A stretch of 64,000 bases of DNA from Blastococcus sp. KM273128. Lineage in GTDB: Bacteria > Actinomycetota > Actinomycetes > Mycobacteriales > Geodermatophilaceae. Where the stretch lies: the NCBI RefSeq assembly GCF_021698975.1, contig NZ_SSXA01000026.1, positions 1-64,000 of the forward strand, read 5' to 3'. Under the pieces are notes generated by a model that was not told the DNA's origin, made no database searches, and worked only from the letters and a program-made list of their open reading frames with translations. Every line of letters begins with the position of its first letter. The first letter of the stretch is position 1. Made by a program: the position numbers and the translations under genes. Below are positions 48,803-57,687 of this stretch, piece after piece.

Positions 48803-49704
48803 CCCAGACCAACGTGGCCGCCGTGATCGTCACCTACAACCGGGCCGACAAGCTCGGCAAGGTGATCGAGCAGGTCCTGGGCCAGGACCGGCCGGCCGAC
48901 CAGATCGTCGTCGTGGACAACGCCTCCACCGACGACACCGCCTCCGTGCTGGACGCCTACCAGGACCGTCCCACCGTCCACATCGAGCGCCTGACCGAGA
49001 ACACCGGCGGCGCCGGTGGGTTCGCGCACGGGATGTCGGTCGCCTACGAGCGCGGCGCCGACCACATCTGGATCATGGACGACGACTGCTACGCCGACAC
49101 CGACGCCCTGCGGAACCTGCTGGACGGGCAGGCGGCGGCCGAGGCGAGCATGGGGATGCGGCTGCCGTTCTCCTGCTCCGTCGTCAAGTGGACCAACGGC
49201 GACGTCTGCGAGATGAACAACCCCGAGCCGACGTGGGACTGGGGCAAGCTGCTGGCCCGGGGCGAGCAGTCCGTCCTGGTGAACTCGTGCTCGTTCGTCT
49301 CGGTGATGTTCCCCCGCTGGGTGCTGACGCAGTTCGGCCTGCCGCTGTCGGAGTACTTCATCTGGTTCGACGACCAGGAGTACACCCGCCGGATCACCGC
49401 CGCGGGCCCCGGCGTCCAGGTGCTGACCAGCACGGTCACGCACGACCTGGCGGTCAACCGCGGCGTGAACTTCGGCGACGTGAACGACGCCAACCTGTGG
49501 AAGTTCACCTACGGCGTCCGCAACGAGGCCTCCTACCGGTGGCACCACGAGGACCCGTTCGCCGCGCTGCGCTTCGCGCAGCGGCTCTACTCCGGCCTCA
49601 AGGGCGGCAACGTGCCGTGGCGGCTGCGCCGCCAGCTGGCGAAGAAGTGGCTCGAGGGGATCCGCTTCGACCCGAAGCCTGCCTTCCCGCGCACGGTGCT
49701 CTGA
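48799..49704 (+). CDS. GT2 family glycosyltransferase, galactan cluster
   Basis: A 301-residue GT2 enzyme related to galactofuranosyl- and rhamnosyltransferases. Motifs: 'AAVIVTYNRADKLGKVIEQV', 'IVVVDNASTDDT', 'NTGGAGGFAHGM', 'HIWIMDDDCYAD' (metal site) and 'EYFIWFDDQEYTRRI', followed by 'VTHDLAVNRGVNFGD'. It is not the GlfT1 orthologue, which is at 49.8-50.7 kb. GTG 48799 overlaps the upstream stop and has an AAAGGTGG site; GTG 48790 is an alternative. A 52-bp perfect palindrome ends the glf-GT4-GT2 transcript. Confidence 0.86.
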   Translation: MTQTNVAAVIVTYNRADKLGKVIEQVLGQDRPADQIVVVDNASTDDTASVLDAYQDRPTVHIERLTENTGGAGGFAHGMSVAYERGADHIWIMDDDCYADTDALRNLLDGQAAAEASMGMRLPFSCSVVKWTNGDVCEMNNPEPTWDWGKLLARGEQSVLVNSCSFVSVMFPRWVLTQFGLPLSEYFIWFDDQEYTRRITAAGPGVQVLTSTVTHDLAVNRGVNFGDVNDANLWKFTYGVRNEASYRWHHEDPFAALRFAQRLYSGLKGGNVPWRLRRQLAKKWLEGIRFDPKPAFPRTVL

Positions 49705-49721
49705 GCCGGCGCGACCGGCCG

Positions 49722-49773
49722 CACGCACGAACGGAGCCCCTCCCCGGCCGGGGAGGGGCTCCGTTCGTGCGTG
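49722..49773. terminator. Bidirectional terminator, 52-bp perfect palindrome
   Basis: The 26-nt arm 49722-49747 is the exact complement of 49748-49773, with no loop. It lies between the convergent GT2 (ends 49704) and glfT1 (ends 49807) genes and can end transcripts from both sides. Confidence 0.88.
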
Positions 49774-49806
49774 GGGGTGCGCCGTCGGCGCCCGGGAGAC
49801 CGCGGT

Positions 49807-50724
49807 TCAGCGACCGCGGCCGGGCATCGAGAACCGCTCCCGGCGCCCGGCGCGGGTGAGCGCCAGCCAGTCGCGCAGGCCGCGCACGTCCCGGCGGCTG
49901 AGGAAGAAGTAGCCGAACCGGACCAGCTCGAGCGGGAACAGCCAGCGCATGCCCGGCTGGGCCATGAGGTAGCCGCGGTTGCGGTAGGTGAAGAAGCGCT
50001 TGACCTCGTCGCCCGGGTACTGGGCGGACAGCCGCCCGCCCAGGATCGGGACGAACTCGTCGCCCCCCTGCGGGTGCAGGTACGCGGCCCGCAGGGTGGT
50101 GCCGAACCGCAGCCCGGAACGCTGGAGGCGGCGGTGGATCTCCGTCTCGTCGCCGCGCAGGAACAGCCGCAGGTCGGGGACGCCGATCGCCTGGAACGCC
50201 GAGGCGCGGAAGAGGGCGCCGTTGAACAACGACGCGTACGACGGCAGGAACTCCCCCGGCTCGAAGGCGTCCAGGGTGCCCCACCAGCGCAGCCCGCGGC
50301 GCAGCGGGAAGGCGAGCCGGCGCGGGTCGGCCTCGTCCACCACGGCCGGTGAGACCTCGGCGAGGTCGCGCGCCCGCGCCTCCTCCAGGAGGACGGCCAG
50401 CACGTCGTCGCCTCCGGGGCGGCCGTCGTCGTCCGCGCACCAGACCCAGTCCGCCCCGAGGGACAGCGCGGTCAGCAGCCCGAGGGCGAACCCGCCCGCA
50501 CCCCCCAGGTTGGTCCGGGAGGGCAGGTAGACGGTGCGCGCCTCGCACGCCTCCACGACCGCCTGGGTCTCGGCGTCGGCGCCGTTGTCCACGACGACGA
50601 CGGCACCGACCGGCCGGGTCTGGGCCGTGATCGCCCGCAGGCTCTGGCGGAGCAGCTCGGCACGCTGCCGGGTGACGATGACCGCGACGACGAGCTCGTC
50701 AGCGGCCGGCGGCACCGCGCTCAC
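49807..50724 (-). CDS. glfT1: Galactofuranosyltransferase GlfT1
   Basis: A 305-residue GT2 enzyme that adds the first galactofuranose residues to the decaprenyl-linked GlcNAc-rhamnose primer. It is strongly similar to Rv3782: 'NLGGAGGFALGLLTALSLGA', 'WVWCADDDGRPGGDDVLAVL' (DDD metal site), 'RRLAFPLRRGLRWW', 'ASLFNGALFRASAFQAIG' and 'LRLFLRGDETEIHRRLQRSG'. GTG 50724 overlaps the wzt stop codon (GTGA). The wzm-wzt-glfT1 gene set is the same as Rv3783-Rv3781-Rv3782, supporting a galactan synthesis-export unit. Confidence 0.95.
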   Translation of the reverse strand: MSAVPPAADELVVAVIVTRQRAELLRQSLRAITAQTRPVGAVVVVDNGADAETQAVVEACEARTVYLPSRTNLGGAGGFALGLLTALSLGADWVWCADDDGRPGGDDVLAVLLEEARARDLAEVSPAVVDEADPRRLAFPLRRGLRWWGTLDAFEPGEFLPSYASLFNGALFRASAFQAIGVPDLRLFLRGDETEIHRRLQRSGLRFGTTLRAAYLHPQGGDEFVPILGGRLSAQYPGDEVKRFFTYRNRGYLMAQPGMRWLFPLELVRFGYFFLSRRDVRGLRDWLALTRAGRRERFSMPGRGR

Positions 50725-51491
50725 GCGGCACCGTGCCCCTTGTCCGGGTAGGCCTCCGGCCCCTTGTAGGCGCGCAGCACGTCCTTCAGCGGACCCTGCT
50801 GCTTGATCTGCCCGTGCTCCATCCAGATGGCGCTGGTGCACAGCCGCTTGAGGAACTCGTCGGAGTGCGAGGCGAACACCAGGAGGCCCGCGCGGTCGAC
50901 CAGGTCGCTGAGCCGGTCGCGGGCCTTCTCGAGGAAGGCGGCGTCGACGGCCCCGATGCCCTCGTCGAGCAGGAGGATCTCCGGGTCGATGCTGGTCACG
51001 ACGCCGAGGGCCAACCGGACGCGCATACCGGTGGAGTAGGTGCGCAGCGGCATGGAGAGGAAGTCACCGAGCTCGGTGAAGTCGGCGATGTCGTCGACCC
51101 GCTTCTCCATCTGCTTCCGCGTCATGCCGAGGAAGAGCCCGCGGATCATGATGTTCTCGTAGCCGGAGATCTCCGGGTCCATCCCGACGCCGAGGTCGAA
51201 CACCGGGGCGACGCGCCCCTCGACGACGGCCGTGCCCCGGGTGGGCTCGTAGATGCCGGCGAGCAGCCGCAGCAGCGTGGACTTGCCCGCACCGTTGTGC
51301 CCGACCAGACCGACGCGCGCGCCGTGCTGCAGGTCGACGTTGATGTCGTGGAGCGCCTCGATGATCGGCACCTTGGTGTCGTTGCTGATGTTGCCGCCGA
51401 CGACGCCGAGCACCGTCTTCTTCAGCGACCGGCTCTTCGCGTCGAAGATCGGGAAGTCGACCGACGCGTCGCGCGTGGTGATGCTGACCAT
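50721..51491 (-). CDS. wzt: Galactan ABC exporter, ATP-binding subunit
   Basis: A 256-residue ATPase of the Wzt/RfbE type. Walker A is 'GLVGHNGAGKSTLLRLLAG', the signature 'YSTGMRVRLALG', Walker B 'PEILLLDEGIGAVD' and the switch His 'VFASHSDEF'. It lacks the C-terminal carbohydrate-binding domain of Wzt proteins that recognise modified glycan ends, as does Rv3781. ATG 51491 is 34 bp after wzm. With Wzm it is expected to flip the lipid-linked galactan across the cytoplasmic membrane. Confidence 0.95.
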   Translation of the reverse strand: MVSITTRDASVDFPIFDAKSRSLKKTVLGVVGGNISNDTKVPIIEALHDINVDLQHGARVGLVGHNGAGKSTLLRLLAGIYEPTRGTAVVEGRVAPVFDLGVGMDPEISGYENIMIRGLFLGMTRKQMEKRVDDIADFTELGDFLSMPLRTYSTGMRVRLALGVVTSIDPEILLLDEGIGAVDAAFLEKARDRLSDLVDRAGLLVFASHSDEFLKRLCTSAIWMEHGQIKQQGPLKDVLRAYKGPEAYPDKGHGAA

Positions 51492-51525
51492 GGGGAGCTG
51501 TGCCTCTTTCTCTCGTCCGGCCCGG

Positions 51526-52362
51526 TCAGACCCAGTAGGCGACGCGCGCCCGGTACCGGCGCATCACGAACAGGGTCAGGGCCCAGCCCACGACGGTGAT
51601 CGCCAGGACGACGATCCAGTGCCGCAGCAGCTGGTCCTGGCCGAGCATCGGTGCACGGACGATCTCCAGGAAGTGCAGGAACGGGTTGAACTCGGCGAGC
51701 CGGGCCCGCTCCGCGACCGACGGGTTGGGGCTGTTGATCAGGTCGTCGTAGATCCAGACGATCGGCGTCAGGAAGAACATGAGCTGCACGATGCTCTGCG
51801 TGATGGGCGTCAGGTCGCGGAAGCGGGTGCTGACGATCCCGAAGAGCAGGGCGACCCAGACGCCGTTCACCACCAGCAGCAGGATCGCGGGGATCACCGC
51901 CAGCGCCGTCCACTTCAGCGGCTGCGGGAACACGAAGAGCATGACGGCGTAGACGATCAGGTTGTGCGCGAAGAAGAGTGCCTGCCGCCAGACCAGCCGG
52001 TAGACGTGCACGCTGATCGGTGAGGGCAGGTGCTTGATCAGGCCCTCGTTGGCGATGAAGACCTCGGCGCCCTCGTTGATGCACCCGCTGATGAAGGCCC
52101 AGACGATGAAGCCGACGAGGACGTGCGGCAGCAGCGTCTCCAGCGGCACGCCGAACAGCCCGGCGTAGAGGATGCCGAGGGCGACCGCGGTGACGGCCAT
52201 GCTGATCGTGATCCAGACCGGCCCGAGCACCGAGCGCCGGTACCGCTGGCGGATGTCCTGCCAGCCCAGGTGCCCCCAGAGCTCGCGCTGCCGCCAGCCC
52301 CCCGTGAGGTCCGCCAGCGTCTTGCGCCCGGCGGAGTCGGGCACGGTGCTTGCTGCAGTCAC
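51526..52362 (-). CDS. wzm: Galactan ABC exporter, permease subunit
   Basis: A 278-residue ABC-2 type permease with six predicted helices. After an amphipathic N-terminus ('LWGHLGWQDIRQRYRRSVLG', typical of Wzm/TagG proteins) come helices near residues 50-70, 80-95, 125-145, 150-175, 185-205 and 245-265. Corresponds to Rv3783 (RfbD). It is the first gene of the wzm-wzt-glfT1 transcript. The start at 52362 fits family length. Confidence 0.94.
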   Translation of the reverse strand: MTAASTVPDSAGRKTLADLTGGWRQRELWGHLGWQDIRQRYRRSVLGPVWITISMAVTAVALGILYAGLFGVPLETLLPHVLVGFIVWAFISGCINEGAEVFIANEGLIKHLPSPISVHVYRLVWRQALFFAHNLIVYAVMLFVFPQPLKWTALAVIPAILLLVVNGVWVALLFGIVSTRFRDLTPITQSIVQLMFFLTPIVWIYDDLINSPNPSVAERARLAEFNPFLHFLEIVRAPMLGQDQLLRHWIVVLAITVVGWALTLFVMRRYRARVAYWV

Positions 52363-52433
52363 GGCGACGACGCTACCTGCGTCCCCCGCGCCGGGCCCGC
52401 AGGCTCGGGTGTGACGGAGGACCCCGTCACCAC

Positions 52434-54857
52434 TCAGTGCACGGTGACCTCAACCTGCCCAGCCGTCGTCACGAGGACGGTGCCGCGCTGGAAGTCCATC
52501 TGCCGGCCGCGGCGGGTGTCGTACTCGCCGCTGGCCGGGAAGCCGAGGGTCCCGCCCTCGTACCCCGACCGCGCCCAGGCGTCGTAGAACTTCCCGCGGA
52601 TGGCGTGGGCGCCGGTCGCGGGCGACCAGTACACCGCGCCACCCTGGAACAGGTTGTAGGCGCCGCCGGGAACGTGGGTCTCGTCGGACACGGGGTAGCC
52701 GAGGAAGCCCTGCTCCCAGCCGGTCGCGGCCCACGCGCGGTAGACGGCGCCCTTGACCACGCGCGCGCCGGTCTCCCGGGAGGAGTAGACCGACCCGCCC
52801 TGGAAGTGCTGGACCCTGCCGTCGGTGCCGCGCGCCAGCGCCAGGACGCCGGTCCCGGGGAGGCCGAGGTCCCCCTCCGTCCCACCCCACCGGTTCCACG
52901 CCGTCTCGATGGCGCCGGTCACCGCGTGCGCGCCGGTGGCCCGGGACCAGTAGACGGCACCGTGCTCGAAGGTGGTGACGGTCCCGGTGCCGCCGGGCAG
53001 CGGCGTGGCGTCGGCGGTCGGGTACCCCAGCGGCCCGTTCTCCCACCCGCTCGCCGCGAAGGCGGCGTAGGTCGGCCCGGACACCGCGTGCGCACCGGTC
53101 GCCGCCGACCAGTAGAGGGAGCCGCCCCGGAAGTGCGCGACCGCCCCGCGGGTCGCCGTCGTCGCCTGGTCCGTGGCCGGGAAGCCGAGCGGCCCCGTGG
53201 GGCCGCCGCGCGCGGCGTACTCGCGGGCGAGCTCACCCGTCAGCGCGCGGGCGCCCGTACCCGGCGACCAGTAGATGCCACCCCGCTCGAACAGGCTGAA
53301 GGTGCCGCCGGGGACGGCCTGCTCGTCGGCCACCGGGTAGCCGAGCGCGCCGGTCTCGTACCCGGACCGGGCCCAGCGCTCCTGGATGGCGCCCTTGACG
53401 AAGTGCAGCCCCGTGCCGGCGGACCGGTAGAGCGCCCCGCCGGCGAACGCGACGTAGCTGCCGGTGGCGGTGGCCCGCTCCCCGGAGTGGGGGAAGCCCA
53501 GGATCCCGGCGTACCCGCCCAGCTGGCTCCACCGGTCGTGGAAGGCGCCGGTGACGGCGTGCGCCCCGCCGCGCGGCGACCAGTAGATGCGTCCCCCGGT
53601 GAACTCGCTGTACGCCCCACCGGGGACGTGCACCTCGTCGGTCGTCGGGAAGCCGAGCGGCCCCGACTCGTAGCCCTGCCGCCCCCAGGCCGTCCAGATG
53701 TCGCCCTTGACGTAGTGGGTGCCCGTGCTCGGGGACCAGTAGAAGGCGCCGCCCTCGAAGACGCTGTAGGTCCCGCCGGGCACGTTGGTCTCGTCCCGGA
53801 CCGGGTAGCCCATGAAGCCGCCCTCGTAGCCGAGCCGCGCCCACTGCGTCCAGATGTCGCCCTTCACGAAGTGCGCGCCCGTGCCAGGGGACCAGTACAG
53901 GGCCCCCTTGGTGAAGAGCTGGTAGCAGCCGTTGCGGGGCAGGGTGCAGTTCGCCGTCGAGGTCGCGTCGCCGAGGACGCCGGTGGCCCCGCCCAGGGAG
54001 GCCCACTTGTCGGCGATCGCCGCGCCACCCGGGCTCTGCGTGGAGCCGAACCAGTCGGTGTAGTACAGCCAGAAGTTGCGGTTGCCGTACGCCGAGCAGT
54101 CGTCGCCCGCCCGGTAGCCGGCGGCGAGCGCCGCGGCGTTGGGCTGGTACGGCGTGTAGTTGTAGAGGCCGGCCGTCGCCACGTTCTGGATGTAGACCTG
54201 CCCGGACCCGCAGGCGGCGTCCGGGTGGTAGCGCACGGCCTGGGTGCGGCCGGCCTTGTGGTTGTAGCTGTTCGGGTTGGCGGCGTAGACCCGGAACTTG
54301 CGGGCGGCGCTGTACACCTGGAGGGCCAGCCCCTTGTACGAGGGGTCGCACGGCGCGGTGTCCGGGCAGCCGTAGCCGAGGGCCTCCTCGTACCGCCGCG
54401 GGTTGAGGCTGTACCGGCCGTCGGGCAGCTTGGTCGTGCCGCCCCGCATGGTGACCAGCGACTGCTCCTTCTGGAGCATCACCAGCAGCACGCGCGGGTT
54501 CACGCCGCAGGCCCGGCCCGCCTTCACCAGGATCTGCGCCGCGGTCTCCGCGCGGGCGCCCTGGTACGCGGCGCAGTAGGCGTCCGCCGCCCGGGTGCCG
54601 GTGTCCTGGCGGTAGTCCTTGAGGCACGGCGTGCCGTCCGGCGCCGGGGTGCAGCCGGCGCCCTTCTGGTCGAGGAAGGTCTGCACCTGCCCGACGTCCA
54701 TGCTGCCGCCGTCGAAGAACAGCGCGTCGGAGATGATGTTGCCGGCCGGGTAGGCCCGGGCGTCGGCCGCCGAGGCCGCGGGCGCCGCCACGACCAGCAC
54801 CGGGCAGAGGACGACCGCGGCGACCAGCGCCGCGACGAGACGGGCGGCGCGGGTCAC
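52434..54857 (-). CDS. Secreted LGFP-repeat protein with 10 repeats
   Basis: An 807-residue exported protein. A signal peptide ends near 'AAPAASAADA' (residue 30). Residues 35-290 form an alpha-rich domain with cysteines ('VQTFLDQKGAGCTPAPDG', 'ACGVNPRVLLVMLQKEQSL') that recalls a lysozyme-like or cell-wall-anchoring module. About ten LGFP repeats follow (approximately residues 300-790; units such as 'WARLGYEGGFMGYPV' and 'YWSPGTGAHFVKG' every 50 residues), thought to attach proteins to the mycolate/arabinogalactan envelope in corynebacteria. GTG 54857 overlaps the upstream gene's stop. Third gene of a surface-protein operon. Confidence 0.87.
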   Translation of the reverse strand: MTRAARLVAALVAAVVLCPVLVVAAPAASAADARAYPAGNIISDALFFDGGSMDVGQVQTFLDQKGAGCTPAPDGTPCLKDYRQDTGTRAADAYCAAYQGARAETAAQILVKAGRACGVNPRVLLVMLQKEQSLVTMRGGTTKLPDGRYSLNPRRYEEALGYGCPDTAPCDPSYKGLALQVYSAARKFRVYAANPNSYNHKAGRTQAVRYHPDAACGSGQVYIQNVATAGLYNYTPYQPNAAALAAGYRAGDDCSAYGNRNFWLYYTDWFGSTQSPGGAAIADKWASLGGATGVLGDATSTANCTLPRNGCYQLFTKGALYWSPGTGAHFVKGDIWTQWARLGYEGGFMGYPVRDETNVPGGTYSVFEGGAFYWSPSTGTHYVKGDIWTAWGRQGYESGPLGFPTTDEVHVPGGAYSEFTGGRIYWSPRGGAHAVTGAFHDRWSQLGGYAGILGFPHSGERATATGSYVAFAGGALYRSAGTGLHFVKGAIQERWARSGYETGALGYPVADEQAVPGGTFSLFERGGIYWSPGTGARALTGELAREYAARGGPTGPLGFPATDQATTATRGAVAHFRGGSLYWSAATGAHAVSGPTYAAFAASGWENGPLGYPTADATPLPGGTGTVTTFEHGAVYWSRATGAHAVTGAIETAWNRWGGTEGDLGLPGTGVLALARGTDGRVQHFQGGSVYSSRETGARVVKGAVYRAWAATGWEQGFLGYPVSDETHVPGGAYNLFQGGAVYWSPATGAHAIRGKFYDAWARSGYEGGTLGFPASGEYDTRRGRQMDFQRGTVLVTTAGQVEVTVH

Positions 54858-55303
54858 CGGACGTCCAGGGCGGTCTCCGGCGACGTGACCGCGGTCGTGG
54901 CCGACTGATAACGCAGAGTTGCCGCCCATGTACCGGAGGTTACCTGCGGATCGTCGATCTGGAGCCAACCGCAGGCCGTCGTCGTCGCGTCGGCGGTGGC
55001 GGGACGGGAGGCCTCGAGGCGCACGCCCCCCTTCTCGAGGGTGAGGGTGCACTCCCCGCCGTCCTCCACGATGCCGCTCACGTAGCCGGCGACCTCCGCA
55101 CCGGTCCCCGGCGACCACTCGGCCGCGGTGACGACGACCTCGACCGGCGCGGGCAGCGGCTCCGCGTCCCCGAAGGCGACCGGCGTGTCCGCCTCCCGCG
55201 TCGCCGTGACGACCACGACCGCCGCGATCCCGAGCAGCGCGGCACCCGCGAGCACCAGGACGGTGGTGCGTGCGCGCGTGCGGCCGGTTGCGGTGCTGCC
55301 CAT
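54854..55303 (-). CDS. Small membrane-anchored protein
   Basis: A 149-residue protein with one N-terminal helix (about residues 14-38, 'TTVLVLAGAALLGIAAVVVV') and an extracytoplasmic beta-rich domain having two cysteines ('GGECTLTLEKGG' and 'TTACGWLQI') that may form a disulfide. I do not recognise the family. ATG 55303 has a GAGGAGCGGAG site. It lies between two LGFP-repeat genes, 46 bp after the first, and its stop overlaps the second (GTGA), so the three are probably co-expressed and act in the same envelope structure. Confidence 0.72.
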   Translation of the reverse strand: MGSTATGRTRARTTVLVLAGAALLGIAAVVVVTATREADTPVAFGDAEPLPAPVEVVVTAAEWSPGTGAEVAGYVSGIVEDGGECTLTLEKGGVRLEASRPATADATTTACGWLQIDDPQVTSGTWAATLRYQSATTAVTSPETALDVR

Positions 55304-55349
55304 GGGTCTCCGCTCCTCGTGGTCGTCCTGCCGGGTCCGGTCCCGGGCG

Positions 55350-57318
55350 TCAGTTCGTGGTGACCGTGGCCCTGCCGAGGACGTCGACGGTGATGGAGCC
55401 CCGCTGGAACTCGACCCGGCTGCCGCCGGAGTAGGCCGTCGCCTCGGCCGTCGGGAAGCCGAGCGCCCCGCGCTCGGCCCCCACCTGCAGGTAGGTCTCG
55501 TAGACCGCTCCGGCCACCACCCGGGCACCGGTGGACGGCGACCAGTAGATCGCCCCACCCGTGAAGCGGCCGACCGCGCCGCCGGTGGTGTTGATCTCGT
55601 CCTGGGTCGGGAAGCCAAGCAGCCCGCTCTCGTAGCCGCTGCGCGCCCACCGCTCGTAGATGGCGCCCTTCACGAAGTGCGCGCCGGTGGACGGCGACCA
55701 GTAGATCGCCCCACCGGTGAACAGGCTGAAGCTGCCGCCGCGCACGTTGGTCGGGGTAGCCGAGCATCCCGGTCTCCCAGCCGTTGCGGGCCCAGGTGTC
55801 GAAGATCGCGCCCTTCACCACGTGCGCCCCGGTGGCCGGGGACCAGTAGATGCCCCCGCCGCTGAAGCTCACGTACTTGCCCTGGTTGCGCCAGGTCGAC
55901 CGCTCGTCGCTCGAGGGGGCACCCACGGCCGCGGGACCGCCCCACGCCAGGTACTTGTCCAGCAGCGGGCCGTTCAGCAGGACGGTCGCGCCGGTGGAGG
56001 GGCTCCAGTAGATGCGGCCCTTCGCGTACACCTGCCAGGAGACGTCTCCGGAGGACTGCAGCTGCCCCACGGGCGACCCCAGGGACGCCGTCCCACCCGC
56101 CGCGGCGAGCCGCTCGGCCATGTCGTCGGCCAGGTTGGGCATGCGGTCGACGACCTGCGCCCGGATGCCCGGCAGCTCGGCGTAGCCGTACCGGCCGGGG
56201 CAGGCCGTGCTGCCGACGTCCCGGTGCCCGAAGAGCGTGGGCAGCGTGACCGCCGTCCCGGCGCTGTACTTGGACGTGCCGCCGCCTCGCGACGTCAGCC
56301 GCGTCGTGCCGGCGGGGTCGATGCCGTAGAGGGAGAACTTCCACGCCACGATCGCGGCGACCGCGTCGACCATCGGCCGCGTCGTCGGGGCCGTCTCGTA
56401 GTTGCCGAGCATCGAGACGCCGAAGGTGCCGGTGTTGAAGCCCCCGGCGTGGGCGCCGATGACCGTGCTCGCCAGGCCGCCGGCCCGGCCCTCCCACAGC
56501 CGGCCGAACTTGTCGACGATGACGTTGTAGCCGATGTCGCCCCAGCCGAGGCTGACCGCGTGGTAGCGGTAGATCGACCGCATCATCGCGGGCACCTGCT
56601 CGGCGGTGTAGTTGTTGGTGTCCGCCGTGTGGTGCAGCGTCGCCGCCTGGATGGTGGGCGCGTACTCCGGGTCCCAGGTGCGGAACCCCTCGTCGGCCCC
56701 CCACTGGGCGCGCGAGTAGACGTGCGGCATGGCCGCCGCTGCGTGCGCGGTGTCCTGGATCGCCGGCGCGGTGAGCGAGCCGTCGGCCTCGCTGGTGCCC
56801 GGGTCGACGAGGTCCAGCTGGACGTCGACGGGCGCGGCGCCGGACCGCGTGACGAGCTCGACCTCGACACCGGTGCTGGGGCCGGTCCACAGCGGCGACG
56901 TCCCCCCGCGCCGCTCCCCTGCCCCGCCGTCGTGCCCGGCATCCGCCCCGGCGTCCTCCGTGCCGACCTCGGTCCACGCGCCCCACCCGCCGTCCGAGAC
57001 CTGCACGCGGACCTGCACGAGCACGTCGGTCACCGCGGGGTCGTAGGCCCAGGTGACGCCGACGAGCGAGAACGGCGCGACGTCGGTGCGGCTCACGGTC
57101 AGGGCCGGCGCCGTGTCCGGGACGCCCTCCACCGGCACGGTCGTGCCGGTCTGCACGTCGGCCTCCGGCGCCGGCGCGTCGACCGAACCCAGGGCCACCT
57201 CCTCCGTCGCGGTGGTGACCGGCGCGGCCTCGGGGCCGTCCTCCGCGTAGACCGGGCCGACGAGGACGACCCCCGTGAAGGCCGTGAAGGCGATGAGGCC
57301 CGTGGTGAATCGGCGCAC
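55350..57318 (-). pseudogene. PGRP-domain amidase with LGFP repeats, frameshifted
   Basis: A secreted peptidoglycan-recognition/N-acetylmuramoyl-L-alanine amidase protein. Signal peptide 'TTGLIAFTAFTGVVLVGP', then a beta domain (about 60-200) and a PGRP domain (about 205-380): zinc ligands His in 'ATLHHTADTNN', His in 'LFGHRDVG' and Cys in 'STACPGRYG'. LGFP repeats follow. The first frame leaves family sequence after 'GMLGYP' near 55752; the next repeats ('GGSFSLFTGGAIYWSPSTG') continue in another frame to 55350. Compared with sister repeats about 11 nt are missing. GTG 57318 has a GAGAGGGAA site. Could be a true pseudogene, a phase-variable gene, or an assembly error. Confidence 0.82.
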
Positions 57319-57687
57319 GAAGCGGTTCCCTCTCGTGGTCAACGGGCGGAGCTCCTCCGGTGGGGGGAGGAACGGACGTCTGCTAGTTCCTTCGTCAGGG
57401 AGCAGCCGGCCCTTGAGCCCATCGGGCAAGTTGCCACGCGCGGGGGCGCCGGTCGTGGTGGCCGCCCCGGCCCCGGGGTGGCGTGTGACTGGTGGGCCTG
57501 CTGCGCACGCCCGGGGCGCGCTGGGCGGGGGCGGCTCGGGGGACGAGACGGCCCTGTGTCGGAGAGGCTGCCCGGCTCCTGCGCGTGTCTAGTGTTTGCC
57601 GCGTCCAGCAGGAAATCGTCACACCCCGTCCACCGGTCGCCCTCGGGCCGACGGCGGACGTCGACCACGCCCCGAGGTGAGGACCAC
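57319..57687. other. Divergent promoter region between PGRP and LCP genes
   Basis: A 369-bp stretch with no convincing gene. For the LCP gene a TAGTGT -10-like box at 57590-57595 would give a leader of about 85 nt; no good -35 is visible. The region is otherwise GC-rich with short self-complementary runs near 57465-57485. Confidence 0.45.
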
